The notes beneath the pieces are model-generated. The model was not told the origin of the DNA. It saw nothing but the letters and a program-made list of their open reading frames with translations, and did no database searches. A stretch of DNA of 6,776 bases. Source: DATDOO01 sp035293245. Its GTDB lineage: Bacteria; Pseudomonadota; Gammaproteobacteria; Methylococcales; Methylococcaceae. Positions 1-6,588 of the stretch are shown piece by piece. Position 1 is the first letter of the stretch. Every line of letters starts with the position of its first letter. The position numbers were made by a program, and so were the translations under genes. The DNA lies in assembly GCA_035293245.1 (NCBI GenBank), contig DATDOO010000014.1:1-6776 (forward strand), written 5' to 3'.

Positions 1-535
<535 letters not shown>

Positions 536-557
536 TCCGTCATGCTCCAGGTAAAGA

Positions 558-2240
558 TCAAGCCGAACGCTCCGTGGTGCGGATCAACAGCGCCACCGGC
601 AGCAGGCCGGCCAGGGCCAAGGCCAGCGCCGAGGGCGCGGCGCGTTCCCACAGGCCTTCGGACACCATCTCGAACACACGCACCGCCAGGTTGTCCCAGC
701 CGAAGGGCCGGATCAGCAGGGTCATGGGCATTTCCTTCATGACGTCCACGAAGACCAAAAGCGCCCCGCTGAGCAGTCCGCCGCGCAGCAAGGGCAGATG
801 CAGCCGCAGCCACAGGCTTAAACCGCTGACGCCGAGGCTGCGCGAGGCGTCTTCCATGGCCGGGGTGACGCGCTGCATGGCGCTGTCCACCGCGCCGAAC
901 GCCACGGCCAGGAAGCGGGCCAGGTACGCCAGCAGCAGAACGGCGAGGCTGCCGCCCAGGAGCGGGGCGGCTTCGAAACCCCAGGCGTCGGTGAGTGCGC
1001 CGAGCCACTGGTCCAGCCAAGCCAGCGGCGTGACGATGCCCACCGCCAGCACGGTGCCCGGCACAGCGTAACCCAAAGTCGCCAGGCGCACTGCCAGCAC
1101 CGCGCCGGGTTCAAGTCCCGCACGACGTTTGAACAGCGTCAGGGCGAACGCCGCCGCCACGGTAAGCAACGCTCCCGCCGCGGCCATCAGCACCGAATGG
1201 CCCAAAAACGCCGCGTAGCGCTCGTCCAGTTCTTCGCGCCAGACCTCCAGGGTCCATAAAGCCAGTTGCGCCATGGGCAGCGCGAAACCCGCAACCAGCA
1301 CCGCGCCGGATAGAACACAGGCCAGGCCGGCGCGCCAGCCGTGCAGGCGCGGCTTGCCGCTGCCGTCCCGGCCGCGGCTGACCAGGGCGTAGCGCTGGCG
1401 AAGACGCTGCCGCTGTTCGAGCACCAGCAGCAGCAAGGCCAGGGATACCAGGCAAGCGGCCAGTTGTCCCGCCGCCTGCAAGGAAAACAGGCCGTACCAA
1501 GCCTTGTAGATCGCAGTGGTGAAGGTTTCGTAATTGAAGACGGACACCGTGCCGAAGTCGGCCAGGGTCTCCATCAGCACCAGACTCACGCCCGCCGCCA
1601 GCCACGGGCGGCTCATGGGAAGCACGGCGCGGAACAGCGCCCGCCCGCGGCTGTCGCCCAGCGATTGGGCGGTCTCCAGCACGCGCTGTCCCTGGGACAG
1701 GAAGGCCTCGCGCGCCAGCAGGTAAACGTAGGGATAGAGGGCCAGGGTCAAGGCCAGCATGACGCCGCCCCGCGAGCGGATTTGCGGCATCCAGCCGCTG
1801 GAGAAGCCCGCCTCGCGCAAGAAAGACTGTAGCGGGCCGCTGAAATCCAGCAGGCCGATGAGAACGAAACCCAGCACGTAAGCCGGCAGGGCCAGGGGCA
1901 GGACCAGCGCCCAGGAAAAGAACCGGCTGCCGGGAAATTCGTGCAAGGCGGTCAGCCAGGCCAGCCCGGCGCCCAGCGCCAGCGTCCCCAACCCCACGCC
2001 CAGCGCAAGAACCAGCGTGTTCGCCAACAGCTCGGGCAGCCGCCGGGCCAGATGCGTCCAGACCGCTGCCGTGTCACCGTCTCCGCCTGCCAGCAGCGCC
2101 GCAAACATCAGCAGCCACAGGGCCGCGAGCAGCGCCGCGAAGGCCCAGCCCCCCCGCCGCCGCCCGCGGTGCGGGACGTCGCCGGGGAAGGGAATGGCAA
2201 TATTTTCCGTCAATGCGGCCACACCGCCCTCCGCGTGCAT
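558..2240 (-). CDS. fbpB: Ferric iron ABC transporter permease, FbpB type (two fused membrane halves)
   Basis: Inner-membrane channel of the ferric iron importer, 560 residues. It is made of two homologous halves of about six hydrophobic segments each, joined by a polar linker near residues 275-300. Each half carries the cytoplasmic EAA loop that docks the ATPase: ETAQSLGD...ALFRAVLPM at 189-209 and EDASRSLG...LRLHLPLL at 463-485. The C-terminal signature around KEMPMTLLIRPF (502-513), followed by LAVRVFEM, is characteristic of FbpB/SfuB-type iron permeases. The first membrane helix is near residues 31-52, after a basic stretch (HRGRRRG). Start choice is open. The ATG at 2240 has GGAG only two bases upstream, while an in-frame GTG at 2222 (codon 7) has GGAGG five bases upstream and is the better-placed start. 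The gene begins 30 bases after the binding-protein stop and ends 22 bases before the ATPase start, consistent with one operon. A related thiamine or phosphonate specificity is less likely given the binding protein. Confidence 0.95.
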   Translation of the reverse strand: MHAEGGVAALTENIAIPFPGDVPHRGRRRGGWAFAALLAALWLLMFAALLAGGDGDTAAVWTHLARRLPELLANTLVLALGVGLGTLALGAGLAWLTALHEFPGSRFFSWALVLPLALPAYVLGFVLIGLLDFSGPLQSFLREAGFSSGWMPQIRSRGGVMLALTLALYPYVYLLAREAFLSQGQRVLETAQSLGDSRGRALFRAVLPMSRPWLAAGVSLVLMETLADFGTVSVFNYETFTTAIYKAWYGLFSLQAAGQLAACLVSLALLLLVLEQRQRLRQRYALVSRGRDGSGKPRLHGWRAGLACVLSGAVLVAGFALPMAQLALWTLEVWREELDERYAAFLGHSVLMAAAGALLTVAAAFALTLFKRRAGLEPGAVLAVRLATLGYAVPGTVLAVGIVTPLAWLDQWLGALTDAWGFEAAPLLGGSLAVLLLAYLARFLAVAFGAVDSAMQRVTPAMEDASRSLGVSGLSLWLRLHLPLLRGGLLSGALLVFVDVMKEMPMTLLIRPFGWDNLAVRVFEMVSEGLWERAAPSALALALAGLLPVALLIRTTERSA

Positions 2241-2270
2241 GTCTCCCCGTTTCGGCCTAAACGCGGGAAA

Positions 2271-3284
2271 TCAGTGGTACCCGGCCTCGTCCATCAACCG
2301 AATCGCCTGGGCCTGCATGGCGCCGGCCTGGCCGAGGTTGCGGGTGTTCTGCTTGAAGCTGCCCCACGCCGCCACCGCCGGATCGGGCGCGACCTTGGGA
2401 TTGGCCGGATACTCCAGATTGGCGTTGGCGAACACGCCCTGGGCTTCCTCGGAAGACAACCATTCCAGCAGCGCCTGCGCGGCCTGGGCATGCCTGGCGT
2501 GGCGGGTCACGCCGGCGCCGGAGACGTTGACGTGGACGCCGCCTGCGCCCTGATCGGCCCAGAACAAGGCCAGGGGCAGGTCGGCCTGCTTCTTCAGCAG
2601 GCGGCCGTAGTAATAGCTGTTGACGATGCCCACGTCGCATTGGCCCGCGGCCACGGCAGGCAACACCTGCTCGTCGTCGGAATACACCGGTGCGGCCAGG
2701 TTGGCCACCCAGCCTTTGACAATGTTCAGGGTTTCCGCCTCGCCGTACTCGGCGATCAGCATCGCCACCAGCGACTGGTTATAGACCTTCTTGGAACTCC
2801 TGAGGCACAGCCGGCCTTTCCATTGCGGTTCGGCCAGCGCCTGGTAGGTGGAGAGATCGGAGGGGCTGACCTTTTGCGTGTTGTAGACCAGGGTGCGGGC
2901 CCGAACCGACAGGCCGAACCATTGCTTGTCCGGATCGCGCAGATGGGCGGGGATGTTTGCTTCCAACGCCGGGCTCTGCACGGGCTGCAGCAGGCCTTCC
3001 CGCTTGGCGAACCACAGGTTGCCCGCGTCCACGGTGAGCAGAATATCCGCCGGGGTGCGCGTTCCTTCCGCCTTGAGGCGCTGCATCAGCGCGCCGGCCT
3101 CGCCGGTGATGAACTTGACCTCGACGCCGGTCTTTTTCGCGTAAGTGTCGAACAGGGGCTTGATCAGCGGCTCATGGCGCGCCGAATAAACCACGATTTC
3201 CGTGCCCGACTCCCCGGCGCCGGCCATGGGCGGGACGAGGAAGGCAAGGAACAGCACGAAAATGAAATAACGGCACTGTGACAT
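2271..3284 (-). CDS. fbpA: Periplasmic ferric iron-binding protein, FbpA/FutA type
   Basis: Captures Fe(III) in the periplasm and delivers it to the permease. From the ATG at 3284 the protein has 337 residues. The signal peptide has Arg5, a hydrophobic core (6-19) and a likely cleavage after AGA (21-23). The mature part opens with IVVYSARHEPL; His37 matches the metal-ligand position in FbpA. Further family marks are ADILLTVDAGNLW (79-91), ARTLVYN (129-135), WKGRLCLRSS (155-164), the iron-ligand tyrosines in NSYYYGRL (Tyr224-226), and HVNVSGAGVT near residue 251. Length and order agree with this family. The frame stays open upstream to a TTG at 3323 and an ATG at 3311, but those would put a polar extension before the signal peptide and lack a ribosome site. 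The ATG at 3284 has AGGAA nine bases upstream. It is the first gene of the operon and is transcribed away from ctaA. I infer iron repression from a Fur-box-like site about 60 bases upstream. Confidence 0.94.
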   Translation of the reverse strand: MSQCRYFIFVLFLAFLVPPMAGAGESGTEIVVYSARHEPLIKPLFDTYAKKTGVEVKFITGEAGALMQRLKAEGTRTPADILLTVDAGNLWFAKREGLLQPVQSPALEANIPAHLRDPDKQWFGLSVRARTLVYNTQKVSPSDLSTYQALAEPQWKGRLCLRSSKKVYNQSLVAMLIAEYGEAETLNIVKGWVANLAAPVYSDDEQVLPAVAAGQCDVGIVNSYYYGRLLKKQADLPLALFWADQGAGGVHVNVSGAGVTRHARHAQAAQALLEWLSSEEAQGVFANANLEYPANPKVAPDPAVAAWGSFKQNTRNLGQAGAMQAQAIRLMDEAGYH

Positions 3285-3342
3285 GGGTTTCGCTTCCTGA
3301 AGAGAGTGCATGCGCAACAACAACCGGGCGCGCCTCGCCCGC

Positions 3343-3361
3343 GCAATTGAGAACTATTACA
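3343..3361. promoter_or_regulatory. Fur-box-like sequence in the fbpA-ctaA divergent region
   Basis: This site sits in an AT-rich island (about 3345-3376) within an otherwise GC-rich intergenic region. By eye it matches 11 of 19 positions of the classical Fur consensus, best in the core TGAGAACTATTAC (3348-3360). It lies about 60 bases upstream of the fbpA start and about 100 bases upstream of the ctaA start. A Fur site is expected in front of a ferric transporter operon. The match is partial and I could not score it against a matrix, so the call relies partly on context. Confidence 0.45.
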
Positions 3362-3419
3362 GTTTAACGAATTTCCGCCGCCGAGTCCGGTTTTTTCACC
3401 GCGCGCCTTGAAAAGGGGA

Positions 3420-3428
3420 TGCTATCCT
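3420..3428 (+). promoter_or_regulatory. Possible extended -10 element of the ctaA promoter
   Basis: TGCTATCCT fits the extended -10 pattern (TG, one base, then TATCCT against TATAAT). It would start transcription near 3435, leaving a leader of about 28 bases before the ctaA ATG. I see no good -35 hexamer at 16-18 bases upstream, where the DNA is GCGCG-rich; an extended -10 can partly compensate for that. This is weak evidence from one hexamer. Confidence 0.25.
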
Positions 3429-3462
3429 TTGGCGCGTTTTTCCGTTAGGCAGGTCGACGAAG

Positions 3463-4470
3463 ATGACAGAAGATTCGGCACTGGCGCGCTTTCGGCGCAT
3501 CGGACTTATCACCATCGGTGCGGTGTATTTTTTGATCATGGTCGGCAGCATCGTGCGCGCCTCCGGAGCGGGCATGGGCTGTCCCGACTGGCCGACCTGC
3601 TTCGGGCAACTGATCCCCCCGACGGACGAGTCGCAACTGCCGGCCAACTACCACGAGATTTACGCGGTGGGTTACGCCGACACGAGCTTCAACCCGCTCA
3701 AGACCTGGACCGAATACCTGAACCGTTTGGTGGGGGTTTGCATCGGCGTGTTGATTGTCTCGACCCTGGCCGCGTCGACGCCGTTCCTAAAAAGGGACAA
3801 GGCCGTATTCTGGCTGTGCCTGGGCGTGTTTTTCGCCGTCGGCTTTCAGGCCTGGCTGGGCTCGGTGGTGGTGGCCAGCAATCTCAATCCGGCCAAGATC
3901 ACCGCCCACATGCTCATGGCGCTCCTCATCGTGGCCACGCTGATTTACGCCGTCACCCGCGCCCAGTGGGCGCAATTCGCCGCGCTGGACACCCGCGCGC
4001 TGCCGGAGCGGGTCTACACGGTGGCGCGGCTGGTGCTGTTCCTCACCGTGCTGCAAATCGTGCTCGGCATCCAGGTGCGCGAGGGGGTGGACGTCATCGA
4101 CGCCGCGCTCCGGCACGAAAACCGCCATTTGTGGCGCGAACAGTTCCCGGTCATTTTCTACGTCCACCGCAGTTTTTCCATCCTGGTGCTGCTCGCCAAC
4201 GGCTGGCTGGCCTGGTCGCTGCGCAAGAGCCTGGGCAAGCAACACCTGCTGGCGCGTACCTCGGCCGTGCTGATGGGGCTGATCGTTTTCGCCATCGTCC
4301 TCGGCGTGAGCATGGACCGCCTCGGCATGCCTGCCGTCTCCCAGCCGTTGCACCTCTTGATGGCCAACCTGATTTTCGGCGCGCAGTTTTTTCTGTTTAC
4401 CGTTTACCGCTATTCACGGACTGGAGCGGAAGCCGGGGCAGTTTCGTTGGGTTACGCGGAGGACCGCTAA
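3463..4470 (+). CDS. ctaA: Heme A synthase (COX15/CtaA family)
   Basis: Membrane enzyme that oxidises the C8 methyl group of heme O to give heme A for aa3-type cytochrome oxidase. The protein has 335 residues in two four-helix halves. Helix 1 (13-32) runs into the signature GSIVRASGAGMGCPDWPTCFG (28-48), with the extracytoplasmic cysteine pair Cys40/Cys46 and the conserved Glu84 in EYLNR. Expected heme-ligand histidines are His149 (ITAHM) in the first half and His235 (YVHRS) and His297 (PLHLL) in the second. The fourth position, three residues after Glu84, is Asn87 instead of His. The stretches FNPLKTW and WLGSVVVASNLNP resemble CtaA proteins I associate with Bacteroidetes and some proteobacteria. 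The ribosome site is weak (AGG about ten bases upstream). No ctaB or oxidase subunit gene is in view. The last 18 or so residues after the final helix are polar, and the last part of this tail, with the stop codon, is encoded by a palindromic repeat. Confidence 0.93.
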   Translation: MTEDSALARFRRIGLITIGAVYFLIMVGSIVRASGAGMGCPDWPTCFGQLIPPTDESQLPANYHEIYAVGYADTSFNPLKTWTEYLNRLVGVCIGVLIVSTLAASTPFLKRDKAVFWLCLGVFFAVGFQAWLGSVVVASNLNPAKITAHMLMALLIVATLIYAVTRAQWAQFAALDTRALPERVYTVARLVLFLTVLQIVLGIQVREGVDVIDAALRHENRHLWREQFPVIFYVHRSFSILVLLANGWLAWSLRKSLGKQHLLARTSAVLMGLIVFAIVLGVSMDRLGMPAVSQPLHLLMANLIFGAQFFLFTVYRYSRTGAEAGAVSLGYAEDR

Positions 4471-4476
4471 CCCAAC
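4446..4476. repeat. REP-like palindrome covering the ctaA stop codon
   Basis: The left arm GTTGGGTTA (4446-4454) pairs perfectly with TAACCCAAC (4468-4476). Inside, after one bulged C (4455), GCGG (4456-4459) pairs with CCGC (4464-4467) around the loop AGGA. That gives 13 base pairs in a 31-base element. The arm sequence, followed by CTAC, resembles a dispersed GGGTTA/TAACCC palindrome I recall as common in gammaproteobacterial genomes; this is from memory and was not searched. The element encodes the last ctaA residues (from LGYAEDR) and its TAA. No T-run follows, so it is not a standard intrinsic terminator, though it could protect the 3' end of the mRNA. Confidence 0.7.
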
Positions 4477-4480
4477 CTAC

Positions 4481-4499
4481 TCGGCTATTCCTCAGCCGA
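4481..4499. terminator. Small stem-loop in the convergent ctaA/lpxD junction
   Basis: TCGGCT (4481-4486) pairs with AGCCGA (4494-4499) around the loop ATTCCTC. It overlaps the lpxD stop codon and its last codons, and lies 11 bases past the ctaA stop. The stem has only six pairs and no T-run follows on either strand. A role in ending convergent transcripts is possible but not shown. Confidence 0.3.
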
Positions 4500-5552
4500 A
4501 AGCCCATTCACCTTCTTCTCCAGCTCGCGCAGCCGTTCCCACATTTCGTGCAGGCGCGGCATGACCGCCATGTTGCGCTTGTACTGATCCAGGGGCTGGA
4601 CCGGGCCGCCGGCGTACATGCCGGCCTGCTTGATGCTGTTCGGCAATCCTGCGCGGTGCAGCAGCACCACGTCGTCCGCCACGCTCACATGATCGATGGT
4701 GCCGGTCTGGCCGGTGGCGATGACCCGCTTGCCGAAGCGGGTGGAGCCGGACAGCCCGGTCTGGGCGCAGACGATGCAGTCCTCGCCGATCTCCACGTTG
4801 TGGCCGAAGTGGCACAGGGCGTCGACGATGGTGCCGGACCTGACGCGCGTCTCACCGAACGTGCCCCGGTCAATGGTGGTGTTGGCGCCGATGACCACCC
4901 GGTCCTCGATGACGACGATGCCCATGTGCGGGATGCGGTAGTTGCGGCGCTGGGCGTCCTGGGCGAAGCCGAAGCCTTCCGAGCCGATGACGCAGCCGGG
5001 CTTGAGGATGACTTTCGCGCCGACCTCGCAGCGGTAGCAGACCACCACGCCCGGATGCAGCACGCTTTCCGCGCCGATTTTCGCGTCGCGTTCGATGACC
5101 ACGTTGGCCATCAGCACCGCCCGCGAGCCGATCACCGCTTCGGCCCCCACCACCACGCCGGGGCCGATCAACGCATCGTCCGCGACCTGCGCACTGGCGT
5201 GAATCACCGCGGAAGGGTGGACGCGCGGCCATTCCGAATCGTAGACGTTGCGGTCGTCGAAGGTCTGGCGCAGCAGGGCCATGGCCAGCTTGACGTTGGG
5301 TGACACCAGGATGGCCAGTTCCGGCATTTCTTCCGCCAGGCGCGGCGCGAGGCGGGCGTCGGTCACCACCGCGGCGGGGCGGGTTTCCAGGATGCGCTCG
5401 ATGAACTTAGGCCGGTCGGCGAACACCAGGTCGCCGGCCCGGCATTCCTCGATGGGCGCGAAGCGCAGCACCGTGTTGTCCGGCCCCAACCGCTCAACCA
5501 GGACCCCTTGTTCGTGGAAACGGTTAAAAATCTCGGTAGTCGTCCAGCTCAT
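4485..5552 (-). CDS. lpxD: UDP-3-O-acylglucosamine N-acyltransferase (LpxD family), stand-alone copy
   Basis: LpxD transfers a 3-hydroxyacyl chain from acyl carrier protein to the amino group of UDP-3-O-acylglucosamine, the third step of lipid A synthesis, in the cytoplasm as a trimer. The protein has 355 residues. An N-terminal LpxD-type domain (about 1-105) is followed by left-handed beta-helix hexapeptide repeats (about 108-300), then a C-terminal helix likely to form a coiled coil (about 330-350, RLRELEKKVN). Family marks are GSEGFGFA (190-197), IGANTTIDRGTFG (221-233) and FGHNVEIG (249-256). His251 corresponds to the catalytic His of E. coli LpxD (His239). CAQTGLSGSTRFGKR also fits. The ATG at 5552 begins the N-terminal domain at the usual place; the ribosome site is weak. 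Genes that usually surround lpxD (bamA, skp, fabZ, lpxA) are absent, so this may be a second, divergent copy. A different sugar acyltransferase using the same fold is possible. Confidence 0.88.
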   Translation of the reverse strand: MSWTTTEIFNRFHEQGVLVERLGPDNTVLRFAPIEECRAGDLVFADRPKFIERILETRPAAVVTDARLAPRLAEEMPELAILVSPNVKLAMALLRQTFDDRNVYDSEWPRVHPSAVIHASAQVADDALIGPGVVVGAEAVIGSRAVLMANVVIERDAKIGAESVLHPGVVVCYRCEVGAKVILKPGCVIGSEGFGFAQDAQRRNYRIPHMGIVVIEDRVVIGANTTIDRGTFGETRVRSGTIVDALCHFGHNVEIGEDCIVCAQTGLSGSTRFGKRVIATGQTGTIDHVSVADDVVLLHRAGLPNSIKQAGMYAGGPVQPLDQYKRNMAVMPRLHEMWERLRELEKKVNGLSAEE

Positions 5553-5653
5553 GGGCGCTCACTCTCTGCAGAATTCGGGAAAGGTTTCAGGGTAGGGAAG
5601 CGCCGAGCGCATTGCAAGCCGCAGTCCCGCGTCAAACGTTGCGGGGATAGCAA

Positions 5654-5668
5654 CCGGCCCGAGGCCGG
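5654..5668. repeat. Short GC-rich hairpin
   Basis: CCGGCC and GGCCGG form a perfect six-pair stem around the loop CGA. A weaker stem, GTTGC/GCAAC (5638-5653), sits directly before it. No T-run follows on either strand. In GC-rich DNA a stem of this size can arise by chance, so no function is assigned. Confidence 0.3.
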
Positions 5669-5790
5669 AGCCGAACTGCTCCCGGCAAAGGAAGTGGTGC
5701 AGTCGATTTCCGATTTTGGGAGCTCGCGGGAATATTTCTTGAACCGTTTCAATAGGAAGCGTAACGTCAAACCGAATTACGCACCTGAAG

Positions 5791-5812
5791 GGCGCAAAGT
5801 TTTGCGCCTTTT
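5791..5812 (+). terminator. Rho-independent terminator-like hairpin
   Basis: GGCGCAAA (5791-5798) pairs with TTTGCGCC (5801-5808). Allowing a loop of four, this leaves a seven-pair stem, which is followed by TTTT (5809-5812). The T-run lies only on the plus-strand side, so it would act on rightward transcripts. No gene on the plus strand ends just before it. It lies 44 bases upstream of the orphan gene, so it would end stray transcription or a short leader RNA. Confidence 0.5.
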
Positions 5813-5856
5813 GGGGTGTCCATTTCAAAGTTAGGGCTCTTCACGAGGCCGCCTGA

Positions 5857-6588
5857 ATGAAGTATCTATTGCGGTTCATCCTGTTTGTATGCGTTTCGAA
5901 CAGTTTGTCTGCCAATGACAGGTCCTATGACTGGGTGCTTGAGCAATACGGCAACAACGAAACCTCTGAAATCGAGGCCCACGCCAATGGTGAAATTGGT
6001 GGAGTGAAATACATTGCAATAATTGCGAGACGAACCTCACCAGCCAACAATGACGGCCCCGCAGTTCTTGTCTTCAAGAAGACCGCCAATCGCCCCACCA
6101 TCATTGCCAAGATTGATTTGCAGGGTGACTACGCTGCCGGCTATAGCGTCGCCATAAGAAACGGATCAATTTATCTTGAGCACTGGGTCGGGCACCACGG
6201 TTGGCATGGCAGAAGGTATCAATTTAAGCAAACCGACCATGGATTCAGAATGATCGGTGCTGAACATCAATCTCAGCAATTGGGCTGTTATGCCGGAGAC
6301 GACTCCCCGACTTGTAGTGAGCGAGAGGTATGGTCAGGCGCTAGTTACAATTTTCCTATGGCATCCGCCATTTGCTGGCAAGAGACAATCAATCAGCGTC
6401 GTGAACGAAGAATCAAGGAGATGTCACGTAGGTCCGAGAAATGGCTCCAGCCAAAGAGCGGCGTGAGGCATCAAATGACGTTCCGGCCGATCAATCCGCC
6501 ATCGCTGGATGGATTTGATTTCTTGGAGTTCTCTCTACCCAAGGCCTGTTACTTTGACCACAAGAATAGGCTTCAACTTGAGCGCTGA
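5857..6588 (+). CDS. Uncharacterised secreted protein
   Basis: I do not recognise a characterised family for this 243-residue protein. It starts with a clear signal peptide: MKYLLRF, a hydrophobic core, and a likely cleavage after SLSA (16-19). The mature protein has four cysteines (144, 153, 173, 231), which could form disulfides in the periplasm. It also has a His/Trp-rich patch, HWVGHHGWHGRR (109-120), and a basic segment near 180-195 (RRERRIKEMSRRSEKW). The middle alternates hydrophobic and polar residues as beta strands do. The order YQFKQTDHGFRMIG (121-134) then SYNFP (163-167) resembles secreted hypothetical proteins with F...G.F.LIG...S.N.LTG patterns; this is a weak impression. The start is supported by GAGG eight bases upstream. 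The gene ends with tandem stops TGA TAG. Its GC content is about 50% on sampled lines, against 60-75% to the left, which suggests acquisition. No partner gene is visible. Confidence 0.8.
   Translation: MKYLLRFILFVCVSNSLSANDRSYDWVLEQYGNNETSEIEAHANGEIGGVKYIAIIARRTSPANNDGPAVLVFKKTANRPTIIAKIDLQGDYAAGYSVAIRNGSIYLEHWVGHHGWHGRRYQFKQTDHGFRMIGAEHQSQQLGCYAGDDSPTCSEREVWSGASYNFPMASAICWQETINQRRERRIKEMSRRSEKWLQPKSGVRHQMTFRPINPPSLDGFDFLEFSLPKACYFDHKNRLQLER

Larger units (their letters stand above)
5553..5856. other. Gene-free stretch between lpxD and the orphan gene
   Basis: These 304 bases separate two divergent genes. Short open frames cross the stretch on both strands, but none has a convincing ribosome site, recognisable protein features or a sensible relation to lpxD. 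It contains a GC hairpin (CCGGCC-cga-GGCCGG, 5654-5668), a terminator-like hairpin (5791-5812) and a possible -35/-10 pair for the downstream gene (TTGAAC 5739-5744, TAACGT 5762-5767, 17 apart). The -10 match is poor. GC content begins to fall across this stretch. Confidence 0.6.

Noticed and set aside
1941..3281. A 446-codon plus-strand open frame antisense to fbpB and fbpA
   Set aside because: It is the reverse of two well-supported genes, has a low-complexity Gln/Arg/Gly-rich product and no sensible domain.
3285..3462. Standard -35/-10 promoter for fbpA on the minus strand
   Set aside because: TAAACT and TAATAG occur in the AT-rich island, but no acceptable -35 hexamer lies 16-18 bases upstream of either, so I did not call a specific promoter.
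3408..5303. A 631-codon open frame on the plus strand crossing ctaA and antisense to lpxD
   Set aside because: It runs out of frame through ctaA and opposite lpxD, both of which have clear family motifs. Its product is Arg/Ala/Gly/His-rich with no recognisable domain, as expected for a shadow frame in GC-rich DNA.
5508..5834. Short open frames on both strands between lpxD and the orphan gene (plus 5508-5834; minus 5559-5828 and 5549-5770)
   Set aside because: They overlap each other, the lpxD start or the terminator-like hairpin, lack good ribosome sites and show no recognisable features. A decayed gene cannot be excluded without a search.
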